From a virus: a stretch of DNA of 64,000 nucleotides. The notes below the pieces were generated by a model. It made no database searches and was not told the DNA's origin. It saw only the letters and a program-made list of their open reading frames with translations. A program made the position numbers and the translations under genes. Where the stretch lies: the IMG/VR virus record IMGVR_UViG_3300042402_001868, positions 1 to 64,000 of that record; one strand, 5' to 3'. This document shows positions 44,901 to 51,381 of the stretch, one piece after another; the first letter of the stretch is position 1; every line of letters starts with the position of its first letter.

Positions 44901-47784
44901 TGGTTATCCCGGGGTTCAGGTATGGGGCGATTACTTCTTGGGTAGCAATCCCAATAGTACACAACTTGAATGCACTGCAACCTCAGCAACCAACAATCAA
45001 ATTACCTGCGCCAACACTCTAGGACTACAAGCAACTGCACCAATCAAGTTTTTGGGCACTACGTTTGGTGGAATACAACAAGATGTTAACTATTTTGTAA
45101 AAGACATTGTTGATCAAACGCATTTTACTATTTGTACAGATGTAGGTGGATTTGCACTTGATTTAACAACAGCAACCGGCTCCATGCAAGCCATCAGCTT
45201 GCAAATTTTAGACGCTGTATACTCCAGCAGTTTTGGTGACATTTATCTAGGCACTAGATATTCGGATATCAACATTGATGGTGGTGAATTCATTGGATTG
45301 TACGAAGGACATGCACCCGAAGAATTAGTCAATGGTGCTGAATTTGATACCCTGGACATGCGTGTGTACACACGCCCGGGATCAGACTGGTCGTTATACA
45401 ATAACATTGCCGGCGCAGACGGACACGGCTTCCAAATTTCCAGCCGTCGATATGTCTACGAAACAGACCAATTGTTAAACTGGGATGGCCTAGTAGAAAA
45501 CCCAGTGCACCTTGAAGTTAGTAATGTTAATACAGGACTAGATCTTGTGCCCGATGTAGACTTTGTTGTTGATTGGGTTAACCGCACTGTTGATATGATT
45601 GCTAGAGTTTCTGTTGGTGAAATTGTAAATATCTCAGCGTACGAACTAGGTGGCGGAAGTCAATTGTATCGACAAAATTATGTTGGTAGTGATGTTTTGG
45701 ATACACTGATAGTTCCGGTAAATTCTACCGAAATTTATCAAGCTGTATTATTCGTCAATGGCGTTCTTACTCCAGTAGATAGTTGGGAACCATACTATCC
45801 AGGAACAGAGTGGGATCAGTTGATTGCTTACAACAAACTTGATGTAGTGTATACTACTGGACCTACAACTTATTATCGAGCATTACAAAATGTCATTGCT
45901 GGAATTGATATTACCAATGCCGCATACTGGCAAGAGTTTGTACCAGTAACACTGAGTAAAATCACACTGGATCAAGAGTACTCTAGTACCGATGCTCTCA
46001 ATATCACAATACTTGGATTCACAACTCCAGTACAATATTCCTGGAGTACTCTGCAAACTGAATATTTTGCAGTTACACCGGCAATCAATACTAGTAAAAC
46101 TGTGAATTTAACCAATTCAGTTGCTGGCACAAACATACCTAACATGATTGTGGAAATTGATGGCATTAGATTGCGCCCATATGAAGGCATTGAGTGGATT
46201 GGAGATAACAGTTCCACCAGCTTTGGGTTGCCACAACGAGGTGGCTATCCGCAATCAATTATCAATCCCATCATTGACGTTACGGTTTTTGTGGACGACG
46301 TGTTGCAAACACAAAGTTTTGGTGCATTCACTGGAGACTACAGCGTGAGCAACTGGGATGGTTCTAACACGCCAGGTCGTCAGGTACAGTTTATAACCGC
46401 TCCTGATTATGGTGCTAGAATTTTAATATCAGTAAGTGTTGCGGCATCGTACTTTGTGTCAGGCTCGCAATTGCAGTTGATTAGTCCTCCGCCTGTCGGA
46501 GCCACTATCTCTGTGGGTACATTTAATGATACATCACAACAAAATATATTGACTCAAGTTTATCAAGGTCCTATTGTAGGAGGTGTTGTAATTGATGAAC
46601 CATATGATACTACTGCATTTGACACCGGAGTAGTTAACAATGATCCAGGATCATACGACTACTCTGAAGGTATTCCTTTGCTATCAAATCAATTTGACCT
46701 TGGCAGACCCGGTGTTGACGCAAGCCGACTTTGGGTAACACTCAATGGTTATAGATTATTTGATGGTCAAGACTACACAGTACAAGGACAATACGTAATT
46801 TTTGCTGGCGGAGCAATTGCTTCTAGTGATATTGCAGTAATCCAACAATTTACCAATAGTGTTGTTCCAGAAGCTATGGCTTTCCGTGTGTTCCAGGACA
46901 TGCGTGGAGTACAGGCAACTTATAGAATTACACCCAGCACAACTACAGAGTTAGTACAAAGCATGTCCGCAACAGCTGACATTGCATATGTGCGTGATGC
47001 GACTCACCTAACAGAACCTGATTTAATAAACGGGATATTTGGTGTATGCACTATTGGCGGTGAACGCATCATGTATCGTACTCGTAACACTGCTATGAAT
47101 ACTATTTCAGGACTCATGAGAGGTACTGCTGGTACTGGTGCTGACAACCATATTGTTGGTGACCCAGTGTATGACATGGGTCGTGGCAATTTGTTAGGCG
47201 AAGAATACCAAGATCGAATCATCAAAGATGACACATTAGCAGACGGATCAACCACTATATTCTATGCCCCTAGCATCTATCTACCTATTGTGGATCCTAA
47301 AGATTCTAGTACTGTGTACATTGATCACAGCATCGAAGTGTATGTTGGTGGTATTCGTCAGTATCCCATAACAGAAGTTGATACACCTAGTCAATATCGC
47401 TACACCATCTTTACTGTAGATCCATTGGTACCTGGTAACCCCTACACAATTGGCGTAGAATTTATCACTGATAATGATCCGTACAATCCGTTAGTGGCTC
47501 CAGCCGCTGGATCTGCTGTTACTATTGCACAACGTCGTGGATATTTCTGGTACAACAACGGTGCTGTTCGTCCAGTAACCACAGCAATTGCCAGCGATAG
47601 CTACTTTATTAATGCGTTAGGAAATACTGATTTTACCCTAATTGGCGCACCAGAAAACACCGTGGGAATATTGTTTGTTGCCACCGGACCAGGCACTGGA
47701 ACTGGCACAATAAGCACTGTTTCGGATGGTGTTGCTTTACAAGAAACTAACACACAAGCCGCAAGGTTCTTGCGTGGTTTATAA
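32935..47784 (+). CDS. Giant baseplate wedge/tail protein (gp7 position), modular
   Basis: 4949 residues in one uninterrupted frame, nearly a quarter of the window. The N-terminus KVRSVDFLPEIFQTDVNKQF followed by LIQEPKFKKTQGFIGRTVGP GVNP is the start of the large gp7-position proteins of marine T4-like phages. Gene order 25-6-this supports it. T4 gp7 has only 1032 residues. Modules: a cupredoxin-like beta domain (~215-297); several beta units with a GxDYT ... G(D/V)xIxI pattern (for example near 980, 1200, 2480 and 2650); seven FG-GAP-type repeats (~2286-3118); a gp7-like core rich in YFWxP and DQEFVLDYIQEVKPYHVQIR (~3700); GGSGYTEAPTVT repeats (~3818-3888); and a terminal GTGTGT beta motif. 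No protease or enzyme motif seen. Likely a wedge arm with adhesin-like modules. Confidence 0.75.
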   Translation: MAKVRSVDFLPEIFQTDVNKQFLAATLDQLIQEPKFKKTQGFIGRTVGPGVNPNEKYVVEPTKVRADYQLEPGIVSLKPDTNTIEDVITYPGLLDSIDYQGGSSARPDRLFESEYYTWDPFVDWDTFINFSQYFWLPGGPGAVDVAATGVPATDNFVVTRANGVYTFSGLNGDNPTVDLVRGGSYTFQVAQNDKETVNYRVTNSGTSAYVIDYVNNPTLTLTRGNTYVFNLNLNGVYPFYIKTAATTGLNNVYSSGVTNNGAVTGLVTFVVPQDAPDTLYYSSATQSNMRGQINIIDGTAGTGAGFWIQAAPGISGKIPATPNISSRDVYGVTNNGEDLGTITFNVPTKTAQQFYYDLPSLGSVDLLTDLRFDQINNITVADFIATYGGIDGITALDGRTLVFEGTSIDTDQGGWTKTTFFDPLTQSDSFTGQPGSYDSLLYAQQLEVPVSQRRGIWQINYVNNAGFVYISLTNVGNINDLEKFTILYGNVYASTGWFKNDAGVFKQIPLLTASQDTLYYQDGTDPGIFGRIRLIDQTQSSTLYIDEIIGKKNYTSPNGVAFTNGLKVVFRGDVVPSSYINTEYYISGVGVAIRLLPVSNFVCPETYVVDADTSTIDTEPSTLDYLTIDRASLDLNAWSRSNRWFHVDVINATAKYNNTEVTIDNQYRAKRPIIQFRAGIRLFNMGTEGKQPVNVIDFAESDAFSNVEGSTGYTVDGYNFVQGSRVIFAKDADANVRNKIWIVNFVSPDSISPVISQPIINLTLAADGDVLIDQSTVCLDGDTLTGVTFWYNGVEWTEAQLKTKVQQAPLFNVYDADSISFGNKVTYPSTTFVGSKLFSYAQGTTGILDPILQFPLQYLNLNNVGDIVFENNLYKDTFLYVRDNVSTTSLISSGFPREYATRLLYNRLLGWNTAITPSQVRQQFKFTYDGRPLLLDIQAQSDGIVPAVKIYVGSKFKDPGTYTLATTSNSSTITLDDTYVIGDIVEILVLSDQTSQAAFYQVPINIENNPLNGNSDAFTLGTIRTHYESICENLITLTGTINGANNTRDLGAIGPYGLIILQQSSPLTLAGYFNRSKEYNIFASLQYNSREYQKFKDLLMNEVTNLTLYTETPAEILVEAMANITLGRLESNPFYWSDMVPSGSVYIENKYTVSLITTNVFDTVQVYNYTSSNYLGLLVYKNNELLTRGFDYTVATDGPRITILTPLAVGDVIAIQEYSATYGNFVPNTPTKMGLYPSFRPVITTINATSGPRLVIVGHDGSQTPVFGDVRDQVLLEFETRIFNNLKLDGNPVPINVSDVIPGQFRSTGYSSAEINDILNVDFLSYVGWNKLDYNTQNYIASNEFSWNYSGSQNKLTTSQNLIGSWRGIYKYFYDTQDPAKTPWEMLGFSIRPSWWNDVYGPGPYTSENMVLWDDLEAGIVANPQGSYVLPAYIRPNLTQVIPVDSEGNLVSPFECVVSNYNETTFQKSWSTGDGSPVEASWWNSSAYPFAIMRLYALTIPAKFYALYADRDLYRYQAEFGQFLYNDRYRLDANGIQVYGNGTSKASFINWIVDYNRVTGINSTTALEANLASIDVRLCYRLASFTDKQYIKLYTEKSSPNSLNATLMIPDESYDLLLYKNQPFDRLIYSSVVIQIVEGGYAVYGYSTTQPYFDILVSQSAGRLKPYTVGDVTVRVPTTYTNTVAQVPYGYVFTNQTSVCDFLLSYGKLLNEQGLVFDDRVNGYQLDWDQMVVEFLYWSQQGWENNCLINLNPLASALTITKPGAVVDSIITQTSENVILDQNKRELPTRNINIVRLENTLTLQPLTDQSLSFADLRFTNFEHMIVLNNQSVFGDLIYEPITGARQSRLNFVGITSTEWNGTVDAQGFILNQDNVEEWSGLKKYSKGQIVKYKDQYWSAMVIVDPSTEFDFNKWSKSDYSQIELGLLPNIANKANQLQNSYSVNTANLEGDNDLLSYGLIGFRPREYMAALNLDDVSQVNVYSQFLGSKGTILSAELLSNANLGKESADYQIYENWAVQRAVYGANANRSFVELKLNRALLSANPSLVQVIQPQEQSQADQTIFLSNVWRQSYKLTSPDFLPTTMTEVTDTALPSAGYVNLEDADITTFDLGTRSTIAANLGLVSVGATVWVAKVNNYDWDIYRCVNIPGFIDHVCDNLDGTSIVNFTKPHGLSVGDRLIIKQFDVRIDGVYRVLTVQGINRVTIAYTFTPGGQTVINGVGIGFTLQTQRVAQASDIINLPYTDDIQTGAKVWVDNDGTGHWQVLQKENQFSDVIELAPVLLDATEAYGQSVTQARNRFAALVGSPRYGFPTGAEQGAVYVYVKNYSDQYAPVSPVANGDAILTLDITGVRGYGNAVDFGNQTWAVAGASKSLGPASEVDVGYAAVIYRDPSLGEPGVIPYVQWQLLISPNNIEPGLFGHSVAISTDERWLYVGAPAANKVYAYGQVDWQDQFVKVRGDGVTKTFNISQTIQINAATQLLVTVDGTEQALGTDYTVDSSLAVVTFATAPAVGVLVDIHRYNRKNIDGGNYYNVTTPTTSGAGSGAEFTIRRVRNEVGQPGSVSGGVGVTFGGTGYAGGDTITFAPSKFGGQVNLILTVSTVGSGGSVETFTIAYGPGGLTLTTVFSLNEFFFTVDNIYSFSVYVNEVLYRPGIDYTFNTGTKDITFVTVPAAGTLITVQAQSYYEYVDTLTIAGLAADAQFGYSVTTTVDGRQVMVGCKDEDIDGKVDAGSVYVFDRNVQRFIYGTDPSSTMFTVLGTVTAPVSVIVNNVFLINQTDSIIGAPNSFTVAGNDITINSDLQIGDVIDIETNQFSLMQQVIQQTVNSSSAVVDNPMEFTNFGHAVDICTYSCSLYIGAPQDSTNGWKAGSVQRNVNQSRIYGSTVTLTKDPVLTPGDTLRVNNQDIEILFPTAEQTSLQRLAQSITETVPNVVASVANGYLTIAVANTTAAAPTNKLQVAPGSVGSAFDDIGFTTFVYTQSIYSPYPVDFAGFGSSLSIDDSAVNLVVGAPRGTLYLITIFDDGTTDFDENSTIFFSEVVQSGAVYTYDYLRSANESATNPGKFVFGLQITDSNIYSYDVFGASVSYVDGVLMVGASGNDATAADSSGSNYGRVFVFENATRTPAWTPIRVQQPVVDIRLLNSVFTYDVLTSARTQQFDFFDPLQGKILGAAKQNINYISAIDPAGYNVGPVNNLGNTWLGEHVGQVWWDISTVRFIDPNQDDIVYASRRWGQVFPGSSIDMYQWIQSSVPPATYTGEGTPLNVYSYTVSTRLGIDGTFNTYYYFWVKGLTTVATQQGKTLSPQTVANYIENPKASGIAYIAPVNASTIAIYNATTIIEAEDTVISVEFDREYTDNNVHVEYELIAQGKSDAFLSTNLYRKLQDSFCGVDTAGNLVPDPTLNAAERYGVQFRPRQSMFVDRFEALKNYIVRTNNVLSLYPIVENRSFVLLNSSEPEPPSTAVGVTNWNMRVANLEILSFQDINAVPIGYKYLVASDSRNNGLWTIYTVQYGQGVLIGVKELVLTRVQNYDTRRYWSYVNWYRPGYNSSTKIIAEVPNYSALAAVSVPIGSSVEVISNAQGKFEIYLFTELGWERVGLQDGTIEISAEIYNYALGRFGFDVEVFDAQYYDQEPVIETRKIIQAINEELFIDELAIERNKALTLMFNFVLSEFSAPEWLVKTSLIDVDHNIRNLEPFQNYRQDNQEFVLDYIQEVKPYHVQIREFNLLYNGQDAYAGDITDFDVPAYYNTSLVVPQYTSPILNIDDTTDPRYQQPYLHSTHQQDNTLSDTPPSSLVWQAWPYSQWINNYLLNLQSIKMVTGGSGYTEAPTVTLDGDATTPAILQAFLGPVTESGTASVLYIAIIDAGSGYYATPTVVFSGGNGSGAQAYAVIGNDLVRSFRTVIKYDRYQYQTNILTWNTNGTYEDGTLVRYDDQVWRAASTDSTAVVGPTFNLDQWQLVPANDLSGVDRTMGYYVPGVNEPGVDLPLLIDGIGYPGVQVWGDYFLGSNPNSTQLECTATSATNNQITCANTLGLQATAPIKFLGTTFGGIQQDVNYFVKDIVDQTHFTICTDVGGFALDLTTATGSMQAISLQILDAVYSSSFGDIYLGTRYSDINIDGGEFIGLYEGHAPEELVNGAEFDTLDMRVYTRPGSDWSLYNNIAGADGHGFQISSRRYVYETDQLLNWDGLVENPVHLEVSNVNTGLDLVPDVDFVVDWVNRTVDMIARVSVGEIVNISAYELGGGSQLYRQNYVGSDVLDTLIVPVNSTEIYQAVLFVNGVLTPVDSWEPYYPGTEWDQLIAYNKLDVVYTTGPTTYYRALQNVIAGIDITNAAYWQEFVPVTLSKITLDQEYSSTDALNITILGFTTPVQYSWSTLQTEYFAVTPAINTSKTVNLTNSVAGTNIPNMIVEIDGIRLRPYEGIEWIGDNSSTSFGLPQRGGYPQSIINPIIDVTVFVDDVLQTQSFGAFTGDYSVSNWDGSNTPGRQVQFITAPDYGARILISVSVAASYFVSGSQLQLISPPPVGATISVGTFNDTSQQNILTQVYQGPIVGGVVIDEPYDTTAFDTGVVNNDPGSYDYSEGIPLLSNQFDLGRPGVDASRLWVTLNGYRLFDGQDYTVQGQYVIFAGGAIASSDIAVIQQFTNSVVPEAMAFRVFQDMRGVQATYRITPSTTTELVQSMSATADIAYVRDATHLTEPDLINGIFGVCTIGGERIMYRTRNTAMNTISGLMRGTAGTGADNHIVGDPVYDMGRGNLLGEEYQDRIIKDDTLADGSTTIFYAPSIYLPIVDPKDSSTVYIDHSIEVYVGGIRQYPITEVDTPSQYRYTIFTVDPLVPGNPYTIGVEFITDNDPYNPLVAPAAGSAVTIAQRRGYFWYNNGAVRPVTTAIASDSYFINALGNTDFTLIGAPENTVGILFVATGPGTGTGTISTVSDGVALQETNTQAARFLRGL
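39794..42290 (+). repeat. Seven FG-GAP-type repeats (predicted beta-propeller) inside the giant protein
   Basis: Each repeat follows the pattern (F/Y)Gxx(V/L) ... VGAP/VGAS ... G.VYVY or similar: AYGQSV, GYGNAV, LFGHSVAI..YVGAPAANKVYAYG, QFGYSV..VMVGCKD..GSVYVFD, NFGHAV..LYIGAPQD, GFGSSLSI..LVVGAPRG..GAVYTYD, and VFGASV..LMVGASGN..GRVFVFE. The count of seven equals the blades of an integrin-alpha type propeller. Blades 3 and 4 are separated by about 280 residues of inserted beta domains. Confidence 0.65.
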
Positions 47785-47788
47785 CACG

Positions 47789-47796
47789 CATAAATA
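47789..47796 (+). promoter_or_regulatory. Late promoter CATAAATA after the giant gene
   Basis: Seven of eight bases match the late consensus. It lies 5 nt after the stop of the giant gene and 8 nt before ATG 47804, so the leader would be very short. It probably drives the small gene and the rest of the tail-fibre genes. Confidence 0.55.
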
Positions 47797-47803
47797 AAAG
47801 ACC

Positions 47804-47956
47804 ATGTCAAACACAACGCCAAACAAGCCCGTAGCTACTGCTCCACAGCAGGAACGCCCACGTCGTCCAAACGAAATGGGCACAATCAGTGTACAGGCAC
47901 ATTTTAGAATCAGTGATCCAGTAACACAGAAAACCATTGTGGAGGGACGAGGATGA
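47804..47956 (+). CDS. Small virion-region protein, 50 residues
   Basis: Starts ATG 47804 and ends TGA 47956, overlapping the next ATG (ATGA at 47953). Starts MSNTTPNKPVATAPQQERPR, then RPNEMGTISVQAHFRISDPV, ending with an Arg-Gly dipeptide. A Pro/Gln/Arg-rich tail is followed by one strand-rich stretch. The late promoter before it and the coupled stop/start after it support it being real. Function unknown; similar small proteins occur between wedge and fibre genes of marine T4-like phages. Confidence 0.65.
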   Translation: MSNTTPNKPVATAPQQERPRRPNEMGTISVQAHFRISDPVTQKTIVEGRG

Positions 47957-48558
47957 TAACTCCCGGGCTTGCTAAGATCACAGGGCACGTTAAAATACAT
48001 GACCCTGCTAGCGGTGAGATTTTTTACAATGATCACAACGCTATTCACTACGAAAACATTTCAATTGCCATGGCACAAACCCTGGCAGATCGTAATACAG
48101 GATACATCTATCAAATGGCGTTTGGCAACGGAGGATCTAGTGTGGATCCCACAGGCGTTATTACCTATTTGCCCCCAAACACCACAGGTCAAAATGCTGA
48201 CCTGTACAATCAAACCTATGCCAAAGTAGTCAACGACAACTCGGCAGCAGACACAGATCCAGAAAATAACAAAATGACAGTGTTGCACACGTCTGGAAAC
48301 GTTTACACAGATATTTTGGTAAGTTGTTTGCTGGACTACGGCGAGCCACCCGAACAACAGGCATTTGATAACAGCACAAATTACAATGGTGAATATGTGT
48401 TTGACGAATTAGGGCTGAAAGCCTGGAACGGAAGTGCAGATAATCTGCGGTTAATTACGCACGTGATCTTCCACCCAGTGCAAAAGAGTTTGAATCGACA
48501 GATTCAAATCGACTATACATTGCGTATACAGACATTAAGCAATATTAATGCTGTATAA
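47953..48558 (+). CDS. Virion structural protein, unknown (tail fibre/wedge region)
   Basis: 201 residues. ITGHVKIHDPASGEIFYNDH NAIHYEN gives a typical N-terminal fibre-attachment-like start; then MAFGNGGSSVDPTGVITYLP and YVFDELGLKAW with IDYTLRIQTL at the end. All-beta appearance. By position it would be near T4 gp8 (334 residues), but no gp8 motif is evident. Its TAA is part of the next TATAAATA promoter. Assigned as structural by context only. Confidence 0.55.
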   Translation: MITPGLAKITGHVKIHDPASGEIFYNDHNAIHYENISIAMAQTLADRNTGYIYQMAFGNGGSSVDPTGVITYLPPNTTGQNADLYNQTYAKVVNDNSAADTDPENNKMTVLHTSGNVYTDILVSCLLDYGEPPEQQAFDNSTNYNGEYVFDELGLKAWNGSADNLRLITHVIFHPVQKSLNRQIQIDYTLRIQTLSNINAV

Positions 48559-48561
48559 ATA
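48554..48561 (+). promoter_or_regulatory. Perfect late promoter TATAAATA overlapping a stop codon, before the tail fibre gene
   Basis: The stop TAA of the 201-residue gene is inside TATAAATA. ATG 48587 is 25 nt downstream, with ACAGGAACAGGT between as SD. Normal spacing for a T4 late gene. Confidence 0.65.
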
Positions 48562-48586
48562 TTGATAACAGGAACAGGTAACTGAC

Positions 48587-50329
48587 ATGGCATATACAAT
48601 TAATCTTACTGATGGTGCAGTTTTTGCAACAATAGCAGACGGCACAATCAATACATCTAGTAGCATGACGCTAGTAGGTAAGAACTATGCTGGCTATGGT
48701 GAATTCTTAGACGAAAACTTTATCCACTTGCTAGAAAATGGTTCTAACACCACAGCACCCAGTGCTCCATTAACAGGACAACTTTGGTGGGATAAAACCA
48801 ATAACTTGCTCAAAGTTTATAACGGTTCTATCTTTAAAACTATCAGTGCTGCCACTGCCAGCAGTACAGCACCTACATCAAACGTCACTGGCGACTTGTG
48901 GTACGACACAACTAACCAACAGTTAAAAGTATACACTGGTTCAAGTTTTATTGTGGTTGGTCCTGCTTATACCAGCAGTGAAGGCACCGCCGGTGCTATT
49001 CCAGGCACAGTTAATGATTCTGGTGGCTCGCCACACTTTATTACCAGCCTGTTTGTAAATAATCAGCAAATTGCCATTGTTAGTGTTGATAGTGCATTCA
49101 CTCCTGCTGCCCCTACAAATACAAATTTTCCAACAATCTATCCAGGTATCACAGTTACCAAGAGTGCTTCTAGCACACTAGCCGGTAACGTAACCAACAC
49201 TGGCAACTTGACATTAAGTGCAGGCGGAGCAACTACTGTTAATGTAACATCAACTGGTGCCAATATTGCTGGTTACTTAACTGGCACAGGTAATATCACG
49301 GGTGGTAACCTATTGTCTGGTGGTACTGCGGTTGTCACTGGCACAATTGTTGGCGGTAATCTGGGCACAGGTGGTATCATAACTGCTACAGGTAACATCA
49401 CTGGCGGCAACATTATCACTGCAGGTTCATTCCAGTCAGCCAGCATTAGCTCGTCTGGCAACATTGATGGCGGCAACCTTCGCACAGTAGGATTGGTTAC
49501 TGCTACAGGTAACGTCACTGGCGGTAACGTTATTTCAGGCGCACTAGTACAAGGTACTAACATGAGCGCAACAGCTAACGTGCAGGGCGGAAATCTACGT
49601 ACAACCGGACTGATCAGTTCTACAGGTAATATCACAAGTTCTGGCAACGTTGATGCTGTTTACTTTATTGGTAACGGGTCTGCGCTAACAGGTATCAGTG
49701 CTGCCGTTTCTGTAACAAAGATTCAAAACGGCACATCAGAAGCCAACGTTGGCGCAAGCGGTGGTAACATCAACTTCAACATTGGTGGCACATCAAACGT
49801 CGTGGTAGTATCTGGTTCAGGTATTATTGTACAAGGATTAACAACCCCAAGTATCGCCAAATCAGGTTCAAATGCTGTGGGTAATATCGGATCGGACGTT
49901 AACTACTTCAACCAAGTGTTTGCCACTGCTACCACAGCATTATACGCTGACGTTGCAGAACGATTTGAAGCAGACGAAGTCATGGACCCAGGAACTGTGG
50001 TAGAACTTGGTGGAGCCAAAGAAATCACTAGATCTCGCACAGATTTAAGCGAAAATGTGTTCGGAGTAATAAGTACAAGACCAGCGTTCACTATGAATGG
50101 TGGTGCCGGCCAAAACGATACACACCCGCCAGTTGCAATGACTGGGCGTGTACCAGTTAAAGTCGTAGGACGAGTTACCAAAGGCGACCGATTGGTCAGT
50201 GCCGGCAATGGTATTGCCCGTGCCGCACTAGCCGGCGAACCAACCCCATTTAACGTGATCGGAAGATCATTAGTGGATAAAACAACTGATGATCTAGGCA
50301 CAGTTGAAGCCATTGTAAGCATAAATTAA
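48587..50329 (+). CDS. Tail fibre protein with GNITGGN repeats and DxAERFEADE C-terminal domain
   Basis: 580 residues. N-terminus: a small fold repeated twice in the pattern P..P..G.LW(W/Y)D.T(N/-).LKVY.GS.F (LTGQLWWDKTNNLLKVYNGS and NVTGDLWYDTTNQQLKVYTG). Middle (~200-370): beta-helix repeats of the type TGN(I/V)TGGN(L/I)(R/I)T. C-terminus: YADVAERFEADEVMDPGTVV, FGVISTRPAFTMNGG and VGRVTKGDRLVSAGNGIARA, a domain seen at the ends of phage fibres, perhaps a trimerisation or chaperone domain. Inferred: trimeric fibre that binds the host surface. The S74 chaperone motif is not present. Confidence 0.75.
   Translation: MAYTINLTDGAVFATIADGTINTSSSMTLVGKNYAGYGEFLDENFIHLLENGSNTTAPSAPLTGQLWWDKTNNLLKVYNGSIFKTISAATASSTAPTSNVTGDLWYDTTNQQLKVYTGSSFIVVGPAYTSSEGTAGAIPGTVNDSGGSPHFITSLFVNNQQIAIVSVDSAFTPAAPTNTNFPTIYPGITVTKSASSTLAGNVTNTGNLTLSAGGATTVNVTSTGANIAGYLTGTGNITGGNLLSGGTAVVTGTIVGGNLGTGGIITATGNITGGNIITAGSFQSASISSSGNIDGGNLRTVGLVTATGNVTGGNVISGALVQGTNMSATANVQGGNLRTTGLISSTGNITSSGNVDAVYFIGNGSALTGISAAVSVTKIQNGTSEANVGASGGNINFNIGGTSNVVVVSGSGIIVQGLTTPSIAKSGSNAVGNIGSDVNYFNQVFATATTALYADVAERFEADEVMDPGTVVELGGAKEITRSRTDLSENVFGVISTRPAFTMNGGAGQNDTHPPVAMTGRVPVKVVGRVTKGDRLVSAGNGIARAALAGEPTPFNVIGRSLVDKTTDDLGTVEAIVSIN
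49260..49665 (+). repeat. In-frame TGN(I/V)TGGN repeat array in the tail fibre gene
   Basis: About six degenerate units of roughly 20-23 codons, each with GN(I/V)(T/D)GGN followed by a Thr/Gly-rich turn: GTGNITGGNLLSGG, TGNITGGNIITAG, SGNIDGGNLRTVG, TGNVTGGNVISGA, TANVQGGNLRTTG, and TGNITSSGNVDA. It encodes a predicted beta-helix or triple-beta-spiral shaft. Confidence 0.75.
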
Positions 50330-50342
50330 TTAGGATAAGAAA

Positions 50343-51311
50343 ATGACATATTCAGTAGGTGGACTAATACAAGCAACAGACTATAATGGTTTTGCTAATG
50401 ACACAGGCGGCGCCAACGCCAACGCCATATGGGCAACAGGCTCCACAGATAGAGGATATGGGCAGTCGGCACTGGGTACAGTAGCCGCTACAAACACTGT
50501 TACTGCCACTCAGTGGGCCAGCTTGGTCAACACCATCAGTTCAATTGCCAGCCATCAAGGCACAACAATTACTGCCAGAACCGCACCAACTGCTGGTAAT
50601 CTTATTAATATTCTGGCAGCACTAAGCACTGACCTAACAAATTGCACTACCAACCGCGGAAATGCAGTAGCAAACGGTACACAATTTACTGGATGGACTG
50701 GTACTAACTCTAAGACTGCTACTACATCTGGTGCAAGTTGGACAATTACATTTACTAATACTGTGACATTTGCGTCAGCTGATGCCGCACGTTATTTCTT
50801 CAACGCAGGTGGCCGTATTAAAATTGACGTGGCAAAATCGTCAACTGGTAACACCGGAGATCCCGAATGGAATGACTTGGCAACTACATTGTGCGGAGAC
50901 ATTTTTATTACTGGTGGCACAGCAACTCAAACAATCGCTGGAGCATCATATACAGGTACAACCAAAGTTGGTGGTACAGGCACCCCAACCACATTGACTA
51001 CCACAACCGGTTGGTACGACTTGACTGCTGGCGCAGCCGCTACCATTGTTTACAAACAGTTTGCCGACACTGCTCCATACACAGCCAATTTTATCCAACA
51101 CTCGCTTGCAAAAGGTGCAAGTTCTAACACCTTGGTAATCACAACACTTTGGCAAAACACTGACAGCGACCCAATTACTGGTGGCACAGCTTCAAGTGGC
51201 GCAACACCTGGTACAGCCCCAACAACTATTGTAACCTATTTCCCACCAAGTTCAACATACTTGACAACTGCTGCCTGGGGCACACCCACAGTGGCAGCCA
51301 CAACAGCTTAA
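50343..51311 (+). CDS. Virion structural protein, Thr/Ala/Gly-rich (fibre or adhesin)
   Basis: 322 residues, starting TYSVGGLIQATDYNGFAND and QWASLVNTISSIASHQGT. The rest is rich in Thr, Ala and Gly (TATTSGASWTITFTNTVTFA). It has an all-beta look and ends in a Thr/Ala tail. It is the last gene before a strong terminator, separated by 13 nt from the fibre gene, with SD TAGGA. I recognise similar proteins after tail fibres in marine T4-like phages, where they are called structural. A tip or adhesin role is inferred from position only. Confidence 0.6.
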   Translation: MTYSVGGLIQATDYNGFANDTGGANANAIWATGSTDRGYGQSALGTVAATNTVTATQWASLVNTISSIASHQGTTITARTAPTAGNLINILAALSTDLTNCTTNRGNAVANGTQFTGWTGTNSKTATTSGASWTITFTNTVTFASADAARYFFNAGGRIKIDVAKSSTGNTGDPEWNDLATTLCGDIFITGGTATQTIAGASYTGTTKVGGTGTPTTLTTTTGWYDLTAGAAATIVYKQFADTAPYTANFIQHSLAKGASSNTLVITTLWQNTDSDPITGGTASSGATPGTAPTTIVTYFPPSSTYLTTAAWGTPTVAATTA

Positions 51312-51329
51312 TAGCACTGTACTTCACCA

Positions 51330-51349
51330 AAAGGGGCAATTGCCCCTTT
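51330..51349 (+). terminator. Intrinsic terminator at the end of the structural module
   Basis: A perfect 20 bp palindrome AAAGGGGCAATTGCCCCTTT begins 18 nt after the stop at 51311 and is followed by ACTTTTATC. The GGGGC stem with T-rich flank is typical. It separates the late structural block from the accessory operon. Confidence 0.75.
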
Positions 51350-51375
51350 ACTTTTATCTAAAACTAGCGTATACT
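51347..51375 (+). promoter_or_regulatory. Putative host sigma70-type promoter of the accessory/radical SAM operon
   Basis: TTTACT (51347-51352), 17 bp, TATACT (51370-51375), then ATG 51382. Four of six and five of six bases match the sigma70 boxes, with ideal spacing. The likely start of transcription would be very close to the ATG, so the first gene may be leaderless. No SD is seen before it. Confidence 0.5.
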
Positions 51376-51381
51376 ATCACT

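Noticed and set aside
49260-49665. Regular repeats considered as a CRISPR array
   Set aside because: Repeats are in frame, degenerate and encode TGN(I/V)TGGN units of a fibre shaft; no constant repeat/spacer pattern.
48587-50329. C-terminus of the tail fibre considered as an S74 intramolecular chaperone
   Set aside because: The SD(x)RLK-type cleavage motif of S74 peptidases is not present; the DVAERFEADE domain is different.
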